Below, piece after piece: positions 14,431 to 27,879 of a stretch of 64,000 nt of DNA. A program made the position numbers and the translations under genes. The notes beneath the pieces are model-generated. The model saw nothing but the letters and a program-made list of their open reading frames with translations. It was not told where the DNA came from and searched no databases. Each line of letters starts with the position of its first letter. The first letter of the stretch is position 1. Source of the stretch: Acanthaster planci. Lineage: Eukaryota > Echinodermata > Asteroidea > Valvatida > Acanthasteridae. The stretch covers positions 414,331 to 478,330 of the forward strand of contig NW_019091476.1 in the NCBI RefSeq assembly GCF_001949145.1. The letters run 5' to 3'.

Positions 14431-14746
14431 TTCAAATGAAATTGCCACTGGACTCTCCAAACTTGTCACTGTCCAGGAAATTGGCAACCACATTCTGGCC
14501 TCGTGAATGTTTTCAGTAGATATACTCCAACAAAATATAATAGTGACTTGGCTGTCCCTTCCTCAATCCTGTAAGTCCTCCCACAAGTCCTTGTGAATTT
14601 TGGAGGATCTGAGAAAATCAAAGTTAAAATCGTAGTATCCTTTTTTGGAAAGTACTAGTACCTAAAGAAAGTTTTGTCTGAAGTGGGCCTCCAGAGCTAC
14701 ATTTACGGCTTCGAGCACGTCCCCGAGCACGCCCCCCCCCGCATAT

Positions 14747-14970
14747 CAGAGTTGTTGTCAAAAACATCACAAGACCAGACACAAGACCATGCACAACAAT
14801 AGGCACAAGTAACAAGGTGAATAATGACAAAGGAATGCTTTTGTTGCAGTTTATTTGAATAGCCTGTGGCTTGAATTCAGACTGGAGGTCTTGTGTTGGT
14901 CTTGTGTTGGCCATGTGCTGGTCTTGTGTGGTCTTGTAAAGGTCATAAGTGGCCTTGACTACAACACTGC
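14747..14970 (+). mobile_element. Foldback MITE-like element, family F, copy 1
   Basis: The ends are related inverted sequences: GTTGTTGTCAA at the left, and at the right the reverse complement of GCAGTGTTGTAGTCAAG. Inside are CACAAGACCA motifs on the left and TGGTCTTGTG motifs on the right. The core with AATGCTTTTGTTGCAG and ATTTGAATAGC is shared with copies at 57750-58433 and 62731-62906. No transposase frame is present, so it would be non-autonomous. A short antisense frame (KPQAIQINCNKSI) matches one in copy 2, but it is a by-product of the shared DNA. Confidence 0.7.
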
Positions 14971-16269
14971 CCTATATGTCCAGTTGAGCAAAGACAAAGA
15001 CCTAGGTCTAGTCAACAGATCCAGAACCAGCCTTAGATTTATGGTGAAGTAAGCAATATTTCATTTCTCTTTGGCCTGTAACCAATTTTTTGTGTGTAAT
15101 TGCATTTATGCATGTCGTTTTGCTTCATATGCTTCACTCGTATTAAGTCTGAAACTTTCAAAATTCAATACAATCTGCCCTTCCCAAGGTAGAGCACATA
15201 CTGTATTACAAAATATGTGCTTGTAGATAATGTCCTCATCACTTTGAAGTCTTGGATTATAACCAAACCTGACAGCGCATTTCCTGTGCCATTTTCAGTT
15301 CAGTAGAGGTTTATTCTCCGCAGAGGCAGAGAATGATTGGGGCAAATTTTCATTTTTTTTGGTTTTTAAATCTTTTTTTTCTTCTGTTGTTCTGGGACAA
15401 AAAAGAAAATATTTTTCAGGGGCGGTGCCAGAGGGGAAGGGTGCCACGGAAGCAAACAGAGACCGATTTGGACAGGACTGGACTGGAAATTTTGTGTTGT
15501 CATCATGGCTGTTTCCAGCAGGACCCCTATTTGGAACACTTGGCATCTGTGGTTGATCTGTGGCACAACAACAATGTGTTGCCGATCTTTACACAGGAAT
15601 TTTGTTTTGTGGTGGTGTAGATTTTTTTCTAGAGGACCAGCTTTCTTAATTCCACTTTCCCAAGGAAATTGCTATGGAAGCACACATCCTGTATAAAAGT
15701 TGAGAAATTTTCAGCATTTTCCTTTTGCCATCATGATGTTTATCATTTGATAGCTTTGTACAATCTTTATAAGTTTTGGGCAGACATGATTTCCAACAGA
15801 GTTTTCGCCTGTTGTGAACTGAAGAGTGCAAAAAGTGCATTTTTTAACTTTGAACAGGGTCCAAATGTACAGAGCCATAGGACAAAGTTGCTTTCTAATA
15901 TACAGGTTTTGCATGGCAACATCAGGTGTACCAGCCAGAACCATTTGGTTCATAATGCCATTGACTGGTTCCCAGAGGGTATGGGCTTAACAAGCTATTT
16001 TCTAAGCAGCATTTCTTGCTTGGTAGCCAGATTGCATCTTTGAAAGACATTTTGTTTGGCATGCTTGAGTTGACTATACAAACTTTTTTTCTGCTTTAGA
16101 GGATGTTGGCACTATCTGTCTTGTGGGCTGTCTTTTGGTCTAGGTGTAGTCATCAATAACTTTGAAATGGTATTGGATTCCTCGTTAATTTATTTTGTTA
16201 GATGAGGATGTGTCTGGTAGTTTAATCCCATTAAATGCCCCCCCTCACACATTACCTAGTTGAATTATT

Positions 16270-16570
16270 CATGTTGTTTCCACCCAAATGCGCTAAAGTC
16301 CCCATCAAACTATCAGAGTTTTTAAATAAAAGAGCAGAAGAGCCCCTTTGCTCTTGTTAATATTCATGCAGCGGGACAAGGAAAGGGCACTATTAATCAT
16401 TAACTGGTTCAGGCTCATTATTTTTTGAGCCCATCGGTTCGTCCTGACGGAGGGACAAACGTTTGACAGGCAATTCCATTGCGTGACCGACCACGTGTAT
16501 GGTGTTACGAGTAACCGTATCACACATCAATCATTTATGCACTGATAATCATAAAGTGCCTGCAATTCTA
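16270..16570. promoter_or_regulatory. Candidate conserved non-coding element in dach intron 1
   Basis: Dense in plausible factor sites and free of repeats: TTGTTAATATTCATGCAG, CACTATTAATCATTAACTGG, an E-box in GACCACGTGTATGG, and TCAATCATTTATGCACTGAT, which resembles Pbx/Hox composite sites. It has no coding potential. The enhancer call rests on composition and context alone. Confidence 0.38.
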
Positions 16571-17639
16571 CATGCGCCAAGAGAAAAAAAAAAGTCCAGA
16601 TGAGAGACGTAATATATCACTCAATCTCCTACAAACATATTTTTTGCTGGAGTGATGTGAACTCAGAAAGACTGAGACAAGCATCCGGATATCCGATACC
16701 TGACAGAAAATGGCTGCTACTGTACCTGTACAGTTTCATTTTGTGACCTGAAGCCTTTGTACATTTCAAACCAAGCTGTGTGAAAAGGCAGCACAGTTGC
16801 CCATCAAATGAAATAAAAAAAATTGCTTTTTTGGCATCCAAAGGATGCCTCCGATTAAATTTGGAATCATTTTACATGTATTTCATACAGCCTCGCCATG
16901 ACACTGTAGAGTAAGCAGCTGGAAGTGGAATGGTATTGTAGGGAAATTACACAAAACTTTCCTGTTTTGAGTGGCAATGACAGTTTTGTGGGCACTCAAC
17001 CGTATGAGAAATTTGGGTCCCCATAATCCTGCTGAAGCACACCATTGAACATTTTCATTTGATCAACAATAAGTGCATGTCTACTGTTATCTTTCAAAAA
17101 TGGTGGATACTTTTTAAATACTTAGAAAAGCCAAAAACGAACAAGGAATTTTGGATAGATCATTGATTTTTTAGAAGGTTCTGTGGTTTTTAGAACCCTG
17201 GAGTGAAAGTACATTAACCTGACATTCTAAAGGGGATGCATCACAGACAGCTGTCAAGATTCCATGCTGTTGAAAGGAGAGTCTAGAAGGTCACTATAGG
17301 ACCCCAAAGTAATTTGTATATCTTAAGTTGAGGCTGCATGTCCTACCATTGGAACTATGCATGTATGTTGCTGAGTTGAATAAAAATTGAAAGAGAAAAC
17401 AAATGAAATGTAAATTAATGCAGTGTTGCCCACTTTCTTCTTTCAGTGTTGCTCTTTTTTGAAGCATATGGGACTGTCCATTTTTATTGGTGTATTTTTT
17501 TTAGGTTACAGTTGACATTTTTAAAGTGACATTTTCAAGTCGAGAATTTCATAATCCTTCTTTTGGGGGGAATTATTAAATTTTTTCAAAAGAAAACACT
17601 TAACAGAGAGTAGTGCCTGGGAAGTTTTCTTCGTTTCAT

Positions 17640-18060
17640 TAATGTTGCCTTGAATTTAGTAATTTGGTGTTTTAATTTACTCCAATAATCTCCATCATAT
17701 GAAATATTAACAATGAGAAACACCCTGGACTCTATTATACAATTAGTGTTAAAGGTCATTAGTAAGGCACTCCTTCAAACACAAAGGATGATCCATTTTC
17801 ACTTGCCGTTGGAATGAATATTTAAGAGTAGCTAGGGAAGCACATGAAGCTAAAAGGAATCATCAATAATTATGAATGCTTCGGTTTGCTTCTGTTAAAT
17901 GGCTGCTGAGTGCTTTCTCTGCCCCAGTGAATACTACCAGAAATAATTAATTGCGAATATTAATATAACATGGCCCTGAAATTCACTTTGTTGCTCTGTT
18001 AACAGTTGTCAAGGCTATGCTAATGCCTTCCTCCTTTTTTCCTTATCTGCAAGTATGCTT
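17640..18060. promoter_or_regulatory. Candidate conserved non-coding element, strongest in intron 1
   Basis: An AT-rich but non-repetitive block with many homeodomain-like cores: AATAATTAATTGCGAATATT, AATAATTATGAATGC and TATACAATTAGTG. Near 17986 a CTTTGTT core (Sox-like) is followed about 25 bp later by TATGCTAATG (POU octamer-like). This clustering is typical of deeply conserved developmental enhancers. I cannot test conservation here. Confidence 0.42.
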
Positions 18061-18839
18061 ATTGTTTTGCCAAGGAGTCTTCAAGGTTATCGTTAGCTTT
18101 TGGTTTGGGGGAGGTAGTTTAGCTGTTGAATTATGAATGAGTTCTTAAAATATGGCTGCGTGTTTATTCTCGTTGGTTAATTTTTCACGTTTGCATTAAC
18201 CTGTGCTATTTGGACGTCTTAAATGGCATTTGCCTGATAATGGGAGTATACGATGTCAGGTAAGGTGTTGTCATTCGAATCATCTGTGAAGTCTAGTGCT
18301 GCTGTTGTGTGTGTCAACTATCAAGGCAGAAAAGGGCATAAACATCTCTGTGTGTTTTTGGGCTGATATGTTTATTCTTAATTTGTTAATTTCTAGTCAA
18401 AGAAAGCTTAGTTTTTTCCCTAGGTGTCCATAGCAAGAGTTGCTGACCACACGGTGTGGAAATGAATGAAATGAAAATGAATGAAATTTTAATGAACTGT
18501 CCTAGATGGAAATAGTTTCAGAAGTTGACATCAACCACTTGTTCAGCTGAGGTCACATTTCTTGAAAAGTTTCATGTGGATAAAAACATCATGGATTCTC
18601 TTGTGTAAAGCTGCGCTAAGTGACTTGGAAAACTTATCCAATGAGCCTCTTGAAATGCAGCCAAGAGTCAGTTGGTCAAAAAAGCAGAGTTAAACTAATT
18701 TGGATTTTTCCAAAATGTGGTTAACAACCAAGTGTGCCCGAAGCAGAACAACAGTTTGTTGCATTCTTAATCACGAACTTGAGCTTTGGAGCTATGACAA
18801 TGGAATCAGATATAGATCCTGTGTTAATTGAAAGCAATG

Positions 18840-19300
18840 TTACACACAGACCCGCTCGCCATACTCATGAGCAAACAATGAGTGGAAGGAGCGGCCATTT
18901 TGTTATTCCCGGGGGACTGTTGGCATATCACGCATCCAGGGCCTTGAGGCAAATGACCAGATGCACGCCAAGTCATTCACACATGCAGATTTGGAGTGCT
19001 GAGCTCGGGGAGCCAGAAAGAACCAAAATATAAACCAGGAGGGTTCTGGCATAATAGCCAGGGGCTTTCTATTAAAAAGCTTTTTAATTAATTGGAATAT
19101 ACTATGACTGAATAATGACAACTTCTGGACAGGCCAGGGGTGTCAAGTTTCCACGCAAGACATGCAGAAAAACGCAAATTGGATTCGGGGCCTGGGTGTT
19201 CCCGGCAGGGCTGACGGATTCACTTTCACGAGTCGAAAAAGTCGTCCACTTACTTAACGGAGGGGGTTTTCTGTAACTGTGCTTTATTGATCGCGGTGTG
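18840..19300. promoter_or_regulatory. Candidate conserved non-coding element in dach intron 1
   Basis: A balanced block with CpGs, containing CTTTTTAATTAATTGGAAT and AACCAAAATATAAACCAGG plus GGAGCGGCCATTTTG. Frames on both strands lack domains. The poly-tract density drops sharply compared with the flanks. Confidence 0.32.
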
Positions 19301-20479
19301 TTGTGTTTCGCCGCTGTTTCATTTCAAAATGTGACACTGAGATGGGACAACAAACCAGAATTAGCGCCTGGGCACCATTTGGACCAGGGGCTGTATCAGC
19401 TTGCATGTTCCCTTTCTTTTACTGTGAGTGACTGTGGCCCACACTCATGTTTAGACAGACTCGGCGTCAGTAGGGACCAGGATTTGCTGTCGGATTCCCT
19501 CCCCGCCCCGACCGAAATCATAACAACAGTTGTGGATACAGTTGTATGGCTGCACACAAAGAAATGAAATTCATGCCCGATGGTGTGGAGTCCTCGGCGA
19601 AGGGACACGATCTGACAGTGGAGCGCTGCTAGCGGTAATAACCAGTGTTTGCAAGCAGACACAAAAGGCTAAATTGGATGTTGAACTGAGGGAAAGATTA
19701 AGTTACGTTTGTGATGGAGCGAATTAAGACTGACACTCAGCCCTGGATGGGAAAAGTATTAATTGCTTTCAAATGACAGGACTGCCTATAGAGTGTTCTC
19801 GCCAGCTAAAGAAAATATGGCGTTTTCTCAATGTGACCGACTGACACATGATACTTCAATGTATGCTGGCCATGCAGGCTCAGAAAACAGGGAAATAAAT
19901 GTCTTCAAGGTTTGAAAAATAAATAGAAACTGGCTGCCAGTAAATTGGTTCATCTGAGTAGCAGCTATGGGGAAGTGAAGGAGGTTTGGGTTTGTACTGA
20001 CCTTTTAGTTTTTTCTTCTGTTGGGATGAGGTTACGCTTTGGTTTATCTGAAAAATTGATAAAGGCAAGTCCTAATACATTATATGCATTTAAGGTTACA
20101 TGTATACTGTTGCCAATGAGAGTTAGTAAAGTGCTTTGGGGTATTAAAGCTGAATAGCCTGCAGTTGTGTTTTCTCGTAGTTTTCCTTATGTTAGGAGTT
20201 GGGCCCCAAAATCGTGAATTATGAGAGCTTTAAGCTGTCATGTTTTGATACTTTTCAGCACTTTTTTACAAAAAAGGAGGATCCATTTAATCATGGCCGT
20301 TTTTTAGAGAACTCATGCCCTGTTGGCCACTAAGAACCCTGAAATGTCACATGAATGTTTTGTGGATTTCTTGTCATCTCACACATCTTACCGCTGATGG
20401 GAAGGTAAAGACTAGAGGCCAGTGAGTATATATTTAACAAATGACCAATATGATGGAACAAATCCCCAGCCCAACACCT

Positions 20480-20830
20480 TCAGCAATTTAAGTGAAGCCT
20501 TCCTGTCCCCCTCCTGGTAACACTACTCCCTTTGCGATGGTCAGTTGTCTCACCCGCCAATTTATTTTTTTGCTTTGCGGGGCAACTTGATACGTCGCCC
20601 CGATCCAGCCCGCGCGCCGAGTTCTGCTGGGAATTAGTTCCGGGTATTTATATGCGAAGATTCGCACTTAAATCATTTAGATCGGGGGGACTACATTAGT
20701 GCAATCTAAACAGATGAATCATGGGAACAATGTGTGAAACTGCTCTTAGCCCGAAATGAGTAATTTCGTCTTGCTGTCTGCTTGACAAGGCTTGGGCACG
20801 ATGCATCTGATTTGGATCAGTTTCTTTGTC
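20480..20830. promoter_or_regulatory. CpG-dense candidate regulatory element (possible alternative promoter)
   Basis: Around 20575-20650 there is a locally CpG-rich core (CCAGCCCGCGCGCCGAG), followed by TATTTATATGCGAAGATTCG, which includes a weak TATA-like string. Nearby are CTAAACAGATGAATCATGGG and GAAATGAGTAATTTCG. The CpG cluster in an AT-rich intron could mark an internal promoter or an enhancer. No downstream first exon could be identified. Confidence 0.33.
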
Positions 20831-22369
20831 TCCCACGTCTAATCCTAGAGCACCAGTATTTTTTTGTCCGTCTCCGTTAAATGATTGGTTAAAAGCACTG
20901 TGGTTAAGAATAAAGCAAAAATCTCTGCATGAAATAAGGATGTCCTCCATTTTTTTTTATTTCAGTGGTTCACGCTGGGCAGGATGTTGGCTGTCAATTT
21001 TTTTTGCTCATGTTTTCTCTTCCCGGGAATTTTTGGATGTGATATAGAGTTACCACAATGAGGACAGCGCTTGCTCCCATTGGGTGAGCTTTGTTGTAGA
21101 TTTTTGCCCGATTAAAAAACTCCACAACAGAATACCCATAGGTCACAAAATCACCTGCTGTAGGTTGTTCACAGAAAAGGTTGAATTCATCTGTGGGTTC
21201 TTTAATCATTTGGGAGGGGAAGGGTGTGCCTTTTACCTGTAGTACAACACACAGTGAGTGCCAGTATATACTGTGCTTCAGCATTCAGCACAACTGTTAA
21301 TTTGCTGCAATTTATTTTGTGAAAACCCACAGCTACTGCTTAGTAGAAAATAGTACACACACACACTCACAAAATAAGGAACTGGGGTGCTTACCCCTGG
21401 TACTGGTAACAGCGACAGTATCTTTACATCACATTCTGTTAAACTGTCTACATGTACCATCTCGATGTGCTGACATGAAAATTGATGAAGCAGTCGTAAT
21501 TTTTTGATGTTTAATTTGTAATTTCTGTTTTGCTCATTAATATTTATGTGTTTTCTTGCCAGGGTGTGGGGTCTTTTGTGTAAGATTCGGGTGGCTATTA
21601 CTTGCATGATGTGATTATCTTGAAACTAAATCTGGACATCTGTATGTTGCACTGGTCACTTCTGGGTGACCTCGATGTTAGTTGGGCTGAAAATAATTGG
21701 CTAAAGCCAGAAATGAAACTAACAATCCTGAACTGCTGTTGCTGGAGATTTTTGGGCTGCACGCTGAGCTGCTGTTAGGCCCAGGGCCTGGGGGCGGCCG
21801 CCAAACACAAAGAAGGCGTTTGTTGTGGTAATGGCTGAGCCACAAGTTTAAATGGATGCGGTCTGGAGAGGGCAAGATGTGGAACAAGAATGATGGATGA
21901 CAGTTGTCAGAAATGCCATATCATTTGGACTGTAAGTTTGTCTTTTCTTGGTGTTGGGGTCATGTACATGTACCCAGTGTTTTGGCAAACCCCCATACAA
22001 TCAACCTTTTTTGTTTGGCCATCAGCTGTCTTGGCCAATTTGTCCTTGGGATGGCCTGGAAAATTTATTGTTTCTCATCTCAAACCTGGTGAAGCATCTG
22101 TCCCTGATTCCATGGGAAACTGCTTGAATATCATCCTGCAGCAGGCAGAATGTCCTGTCATAACAGTAGTCAGAAACTAGGAAAGAAATACTCTGTCACT
22201 GCATATTTTGCAAAACAAAAAGAGCTTTGTCTGCATTTTAATCATGTATTTCTTGTATACATGTCTTTCCTTTACTATCCAGAACACACCAAATGTAGAG
22301 TGCAACTTTTTCAGAAATATTAACTTGTAAGAGAACCAATCTCTCTCTATAGTATAGGTCAGGAAGTCA

Positions 22370-22562
22370 ACACAGTTGACTCTCATTATAACAAAGTTAC
22401 AGGAACCACACAAATTACTTTGTTATAACTAGGACTTTTTTATATAAAGAGGAATGAAAAAACAAAGAAAAACATATGGATTTAAAAACTTGGGATCTTT
22501 GAAATCAGTTTTTATCAGTATTTTGTTATAAAAGTGTTCTTTATAATGAGAGTCAACTGTGT
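22370..22562. mobile_element. Tigger/pogo-like MITE, 193 bp
   Basis: Perfect 22-bp terminal inverted repeats: ACACAGTTGACTCTCATTATAA begins at 22370 (split as ACACAGTTGACTC and TCATTATAA), and its reverse complement ends at 22562. The CAGTTGACTCTC-type terminus and the TTATAA that follows resemble termini of pogo/Tigger-type Tc1/mariner elements; this is by recollection of the family, not a search. A clear TA target duplication is visible only on the right. The interior has a subterminal hairpin (AACAAAG / CTTTGTT) and no transposase. Confidence 0.8.
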
Positions 22563-23619
22563 ATGCTTACTGTGAAAATGCTGTGAACAAAAATCCAATG
22601 CAAAATTGTAAAATGGGTGTTTCAGAAGCTGGGTCATGCAGTACTTTAGTTTAGATTTTTCCTGAGCACATTAAACTGTTCCAAGTGCAAGCTTGTAGTT
22701 TGGAAACCTGGTACAAACCAGAAATATAACAGTTTTTTTCTTCCACATCAGAGCCGTACAGGGCATGTTGTTAGCCCATTGAACTCTTTTTGTGTCCTTT
22801 TTTGGAACGTATACATTTAGTAAAGCAATTGCTGACAGAATTGCTTATATACAAGTAAACAGAGTGTTGATTGTGAAAAAACAGGCCGAGGTCATTGTTC
22901 TCTTTTGAAAAGAAGAAAAGCAAAGCAGTGGAGATTGACTTTTGATACAATCAAAGTGAAGCTGATGGACTGAACATCATTTTTGACAGAAAGAAAATGG
23001 AAATTATTTCAGTGGTGATGTACCATAATATGACACATGCTTGATCAACTAAACACACTGATAATGATACGTTTTCCGTAACCCAAACGAACAAATGAAC
23101 TGAACAATGAGATCAATCAACCAGATCTCGAGAATTAAATTTGGGGGGGGGGGGAAATGGATCATTCAAAATGAAGTAGACATTACTTGATATAGATTGA
23201 GCTCAAGTGGACTGTATGATACAAGATGGCATCTAGATTGGCTTGTTGATATGTCGCAAGTTCAGGGTTGAAGTTTTTGGAGGAGGTGTATGATCCATTA
23301 TCCCTAGCTATCATCAGCTATGACGCTGTGGTCCTGGCCCGAAACATGTTTTGGTTATCATAAGGACAGGTGGCTGTTTCAAGTGCATTTGTTTTGTTTG
23401 GGCAGGGGTTAAAGTCATTTGTATATTTTTACAACTTTTGATCAGTCCGAGCTGGCGTGCATGGGAAATGACATGTGTCCATAGTCCCATGTGTTCTTTT
23501 TTCTTTTGATGTTATTGGACGGCTTGGGTTGGGCTGACATCCATTTGTAGAATTGATTCACTGTTAAATATTTGCAACCTGTACAAATAAACAGATAGAT
23601 TGTCCACACAGGTTGTTGG

Positions 23620-23960
23620 CAGTTGGTGACTTTGTTATTATCGACCCGTTTATACTTCAACTCCTTGCGAACTGTTTTGATTTTGGCTGCATATTTTGAG
23701 ATGGTGTAGCCGCAGTGCGTCAGTGTTACGTGTATCAATTTAGCCCTCATGAAAAATGTTGTCTCTTCGGACGTACACAGTGAATGGCCCACCCAGGCCA
23801 TCAGGGGTATGTAAAGTACTTTGATCCGATGGGTAAAGGCACCGTACAAATTGCGATGATTAATTTATTCAACTAATGATGCCGTCTGTAGTTACGCCGT
23901 CTCCCCATGCATTATGATCATATTGATAAGCTCCATAATCCACCCAGGATCTCTGCTCAG
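23620..23960. promoter_or_regulatory. Candidate conserved non-coding element in dach intron 1
   Basis: A repeat-free block with CpGs and homeodomain-like sites: TTGCGATGATTAATTTATTC, CAACTAATGATGCCG and CATGCATTATGATCATATTG. A 135-codon antisense frame ends here, but it has no domain and mixed composition. Regulatory function is inferred. Confidence 0.33.
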
Positions 23961-26900
23961 CCGTGGGGTTCCAAGAAGTGCAAGTGCCTGTGCATTGTCA
24001 ACTTGAATTTTGGCGGTGGCGCCGCATATTCAACACACTGCTGTAAATGATAACCACTTTGCCATACAGATATACATTGTACATGCAGCTCTTGACATTT
24101 GACGTTTTGACTGTTTGACGAGCACTTTTTCTGAAGATGATCGTACTGTTTTGATTGAAACATGTGAAATTTGCCCCTGCCAACCTGTGTACAGTAGACT
24201 TGAATCTGGAATTCAAGCCTACCATTCTTCTCTAAAGTTCCTACAAAGGGGAAAATTTGTTACCGTGACATGGTGCTGACGTGACCCTTTTTAAAGCCAG
24301 CTTCATGTATCACTGTTTTGGACATTCAATCTGTTTACATCCTTGGTGAAGAAAATCACCATTCGCTATGTGACATGTGATTAATCTTGTGGAAACGGAT
24401 CGTTCAGATCATTGGTTATTAATTGTGTTTTTGCATTTTCTAGCATCTAAACCCTATGCAACGAGAGAGCTTTATCAATTGAATTCTGTGACCTCCTCTG
24501 TGCAAGAAGTGCTTGCTCAGTGTCACCCCACCTTGCTAGATATAAATCATAGAAATAGATCAATAAATGTACAGGAAACCATTTGTCAAAATTGGTCAGA
24601 GTGTGTTTCCAACATGACACAACATGCACGCCTGACACTCTGCCAGCACCAGTCCCTGTGTCAAGCCTACTCTCATATATGGCTCTCCCTGTTTGTTTAG
24701 GTTCCGAGAAAGTTGATAGTGTTTTCCTGCCTTTGGTAAAAAAGATCCCCTGTGTTTGTTCACCTTTGCTGGGCTGACACCGGTGGTTAGTGAGCAGACA
24801 GTGGGATGGTTGGGCCCTGAAGCTGACTCTGTCTTCATGTTTCATTAATACTACGGTAGCTTAGCGCTAGTTGACTGCGCCCGTTCAGGGAGCGTTTATA
24901 TGACAAAGGAGCTGGAGGGATCCTGTCCTCCAGAGAAGGAGCAACAAAGAAGAAAATGAAATTTGAAAATAAATCCATTTTGCCAGCCTAGCCTTTTTCC
25001 AGAATAGAGGCAGGCAGTCTGTTTTTAGTCTGTGCGCACTTGTTTACATCTCCGTCCATCCTCCGTCAGTGACTGTGAATCAACTACATAGCTGTCAGTT
25101 TTTCCTGGCAACCTACATGTATGCGGAAAATATATAGCAGGTATCGGGCAAAATTGACTAGTGGTCGGCCAGTGGTTGGACTTGGCCTTAGGTTGTGATT
25201 GGATGAGCAAGCAACACATGCACGAATCAACCTGGTAGATACTAAATGCTGTTAGCAGATAAATATGGTTTTACCGAAGTTGTTGCTTTCCGGGCGTACC
25301 ATATCTCAAGAAATTTCCGGTTGAAGAAAAAAGGGATAATTGAGTTGTTTTTTCATGTTTAGAGTTGGGTGGTGATGTGCCGGCCCCTCCATCTCTAGAA
25401 CAATTCTTGTTCGGCAGGTTGTTGGATGCTTTGAGCATATAAACACAGTCCATGAACCAGAGTCAGTACTTCACGCTGACTATCCTAACAAGCTTGTTTT
25501 AAAAAAGAAACAAAAAAAAGGAAAATATATTTTTTTTGTAGAGGTTTATGAGTTGCTGAAAGTTTATGCTTCTAAAACTTGCGGGAGCCTTTTACTTAGC
25601 TCAGGGCTGTAGGCTGCAAAAAAGTTTTGGTACATGGCAGCTTGTTGCTTTCATAAAAGAATATAGCTCATAACTTTTTGTTAAAAAATGGTGTTGGGCA
25701 GGCGCTGCTAAACTTCTTGCCAGTTTTAATCAAGGCTAATATAGTGGAGGTACAGTACCCATTCTTGAAGGAGACATGAAATAGGCTTTGAATATGTGTA
25801 GGAAAGCTTTCTGGCTATATCTAGGGCTTTCCATCTCCTTTGTGACAGTAAAAGGGAGAAACTTCAACATTTTGGTTTTATGCCAATAAGGGCAATTTCC
25901 ATATTTGTGAGCTAGAGCTTGCTGTCATCCAAGGCAGGACAGTAATGGTCTTATTGCTCTGTGTTCAATATATAGCACAATTTTCTGAAGTTTCTTCCAG
26001 CAAGTTCCACTTTTTACTTGTTTATCTTGTTGAACAGCTTTGAAGAATAGAATTTTAGAAATAGCCAATATTTCTTCAAAACTTTGAAGGGGGGCAATTG
26101 TGAAGGGCAAATGTTTGTTTTTTCTCTAATGCTCTTTTGACAAGTATTGCCTCGTGTGATGAGAAATTTGTATTCAGAGGATTTTCTGAGAATGGAAAAA
26201 CTGACACTATTTTGTCAGTTTTAATGAAAAGAAGTATTGAGATTTTGTTCGTGTTACTGTTACACATAGTAATGCATATGAAAACAAGTTGAGTAGAAAG
26301 TCCACTGCATGTTTCCAGTAATCTCATACATGTATGTGGTGTGTTGCTGATACTCTAAGTTGTTTCTGTCTCTTGTGCCTGAGCTTTATCACATCTCAGC
26401 CTTTATTCTGTTCACGATTTTTGAAACCTTTTTTGGTGTTTTGATGCCATGCTGATTTTTGGATCATTATGTTTCAATAGTTGGGTGATTTGTTCCAAGT
26501 GTCCTTAAACTACGGATGTTCAGTCCAACAGGGAGAACTTTCCGTTCTTACTTCAGCCTAACGTTGAACAGTACATGCAGCAAGGGCTGCAGAAAATTAC
26601 CCCATTGGTCGAAAAAGTTCAACTCAAATGTGACACTGTGAATATCATTTAGAAATAATTGTTGATTATAACTTGAAGTGTACAGAAATAAGAGTTCCCT
26701 AAATTGGAGGTTGTGTAGTTCCTATGGGAATGAAAATGTTGATGGGGGACATCTGACCAATAGTGGCCTTTGATTGCCAATTGTCATTCACATTACGGAT
26801 ATCTATTCTTAGGAGGTGAGGTCCTGTACATCACTTAGCATGTTCAAACTTGATGAATCTAAAGGCTGGGCCTGCCTTGACCAAAAAAAAAAGTCTTAGG

Positions 26901-27879
26901 AGCCAAGCAAAAAACATATTCGGTTTGCCTGAATTAATAATGAACTCGGAAATGCACACGAGCATGAAGAATGGATGCATTTTTAATGGAGCTTGGTGGC
27001 ATGGCTTTCAATCATCAGAAGGACTTGGCACTGGGTCCAGTGGGATTTGCCCAGGCAAGGAGTAAAAGTACAGTTGCTTCAACAGCCTGTCTCATCGGGA
27101 CTTGTGTCAATTTTTTTTTGAGGCAGACGTACAAGTCATAGGCAACTTGCCCTGCACTCTTTTATGAAAATTAAAGCTATAATTGATTTTTCTTGGCTTT
27201 ATAATCCGGTTGATATTGTTCCTACTTAGGCCTTGCAATATCAAATTATCCCTGGAGTTTCCAGAGATTTGAAAGCAGATCGGATTTCGGAAGACCAAGA
27301 CATCATCAATCAGAGAATCGCAATAAAGGGGCATTGAGACACAGCTATCAGTCACTTTTCTGGTCCAATCAGTCACTTTTCTGGTCCAGGCAGACTGGAT
27401 TCAGGCCTTTGGGGAAGAATGATAACTGAATTCGGCATTTTGTTAGACAATCTTCAAAGTGCATGAACTTGGGACGATTGTGCTTGTGCCGCTATCGAAA
27501 TAGGAAAAGAAAATGAGAAACCTTCACTTGATGTAGCAATTTAGGTCTGGACTGAATGTACAAAAGGTTGTACAATATTAATTGGTTTGACCGAAATTTT
27601 TCATTTTCATCTATATTAGAAAGGCACCATTGTCTGCAGTTCAATCCATATAAGATTGCATGCATGTTTAGTGCTGCCTCAACTCGTTTCCTGGGTGAGC
27701 AGTTCAATGCTAACACTCTTTAACATTGTCATTATGAACCTTCTATGGTATGGTAGAAGGTAACAATAGATTCTGGTATAGTTACATCATATTCTCAGTT
27801 GAAAGCATTGGTTTTACATTTTCTTTGTTGTCAGTTTAATGCACTGATGTTAAAACCTTTGTTTTTTTTCCAAAAGCAT

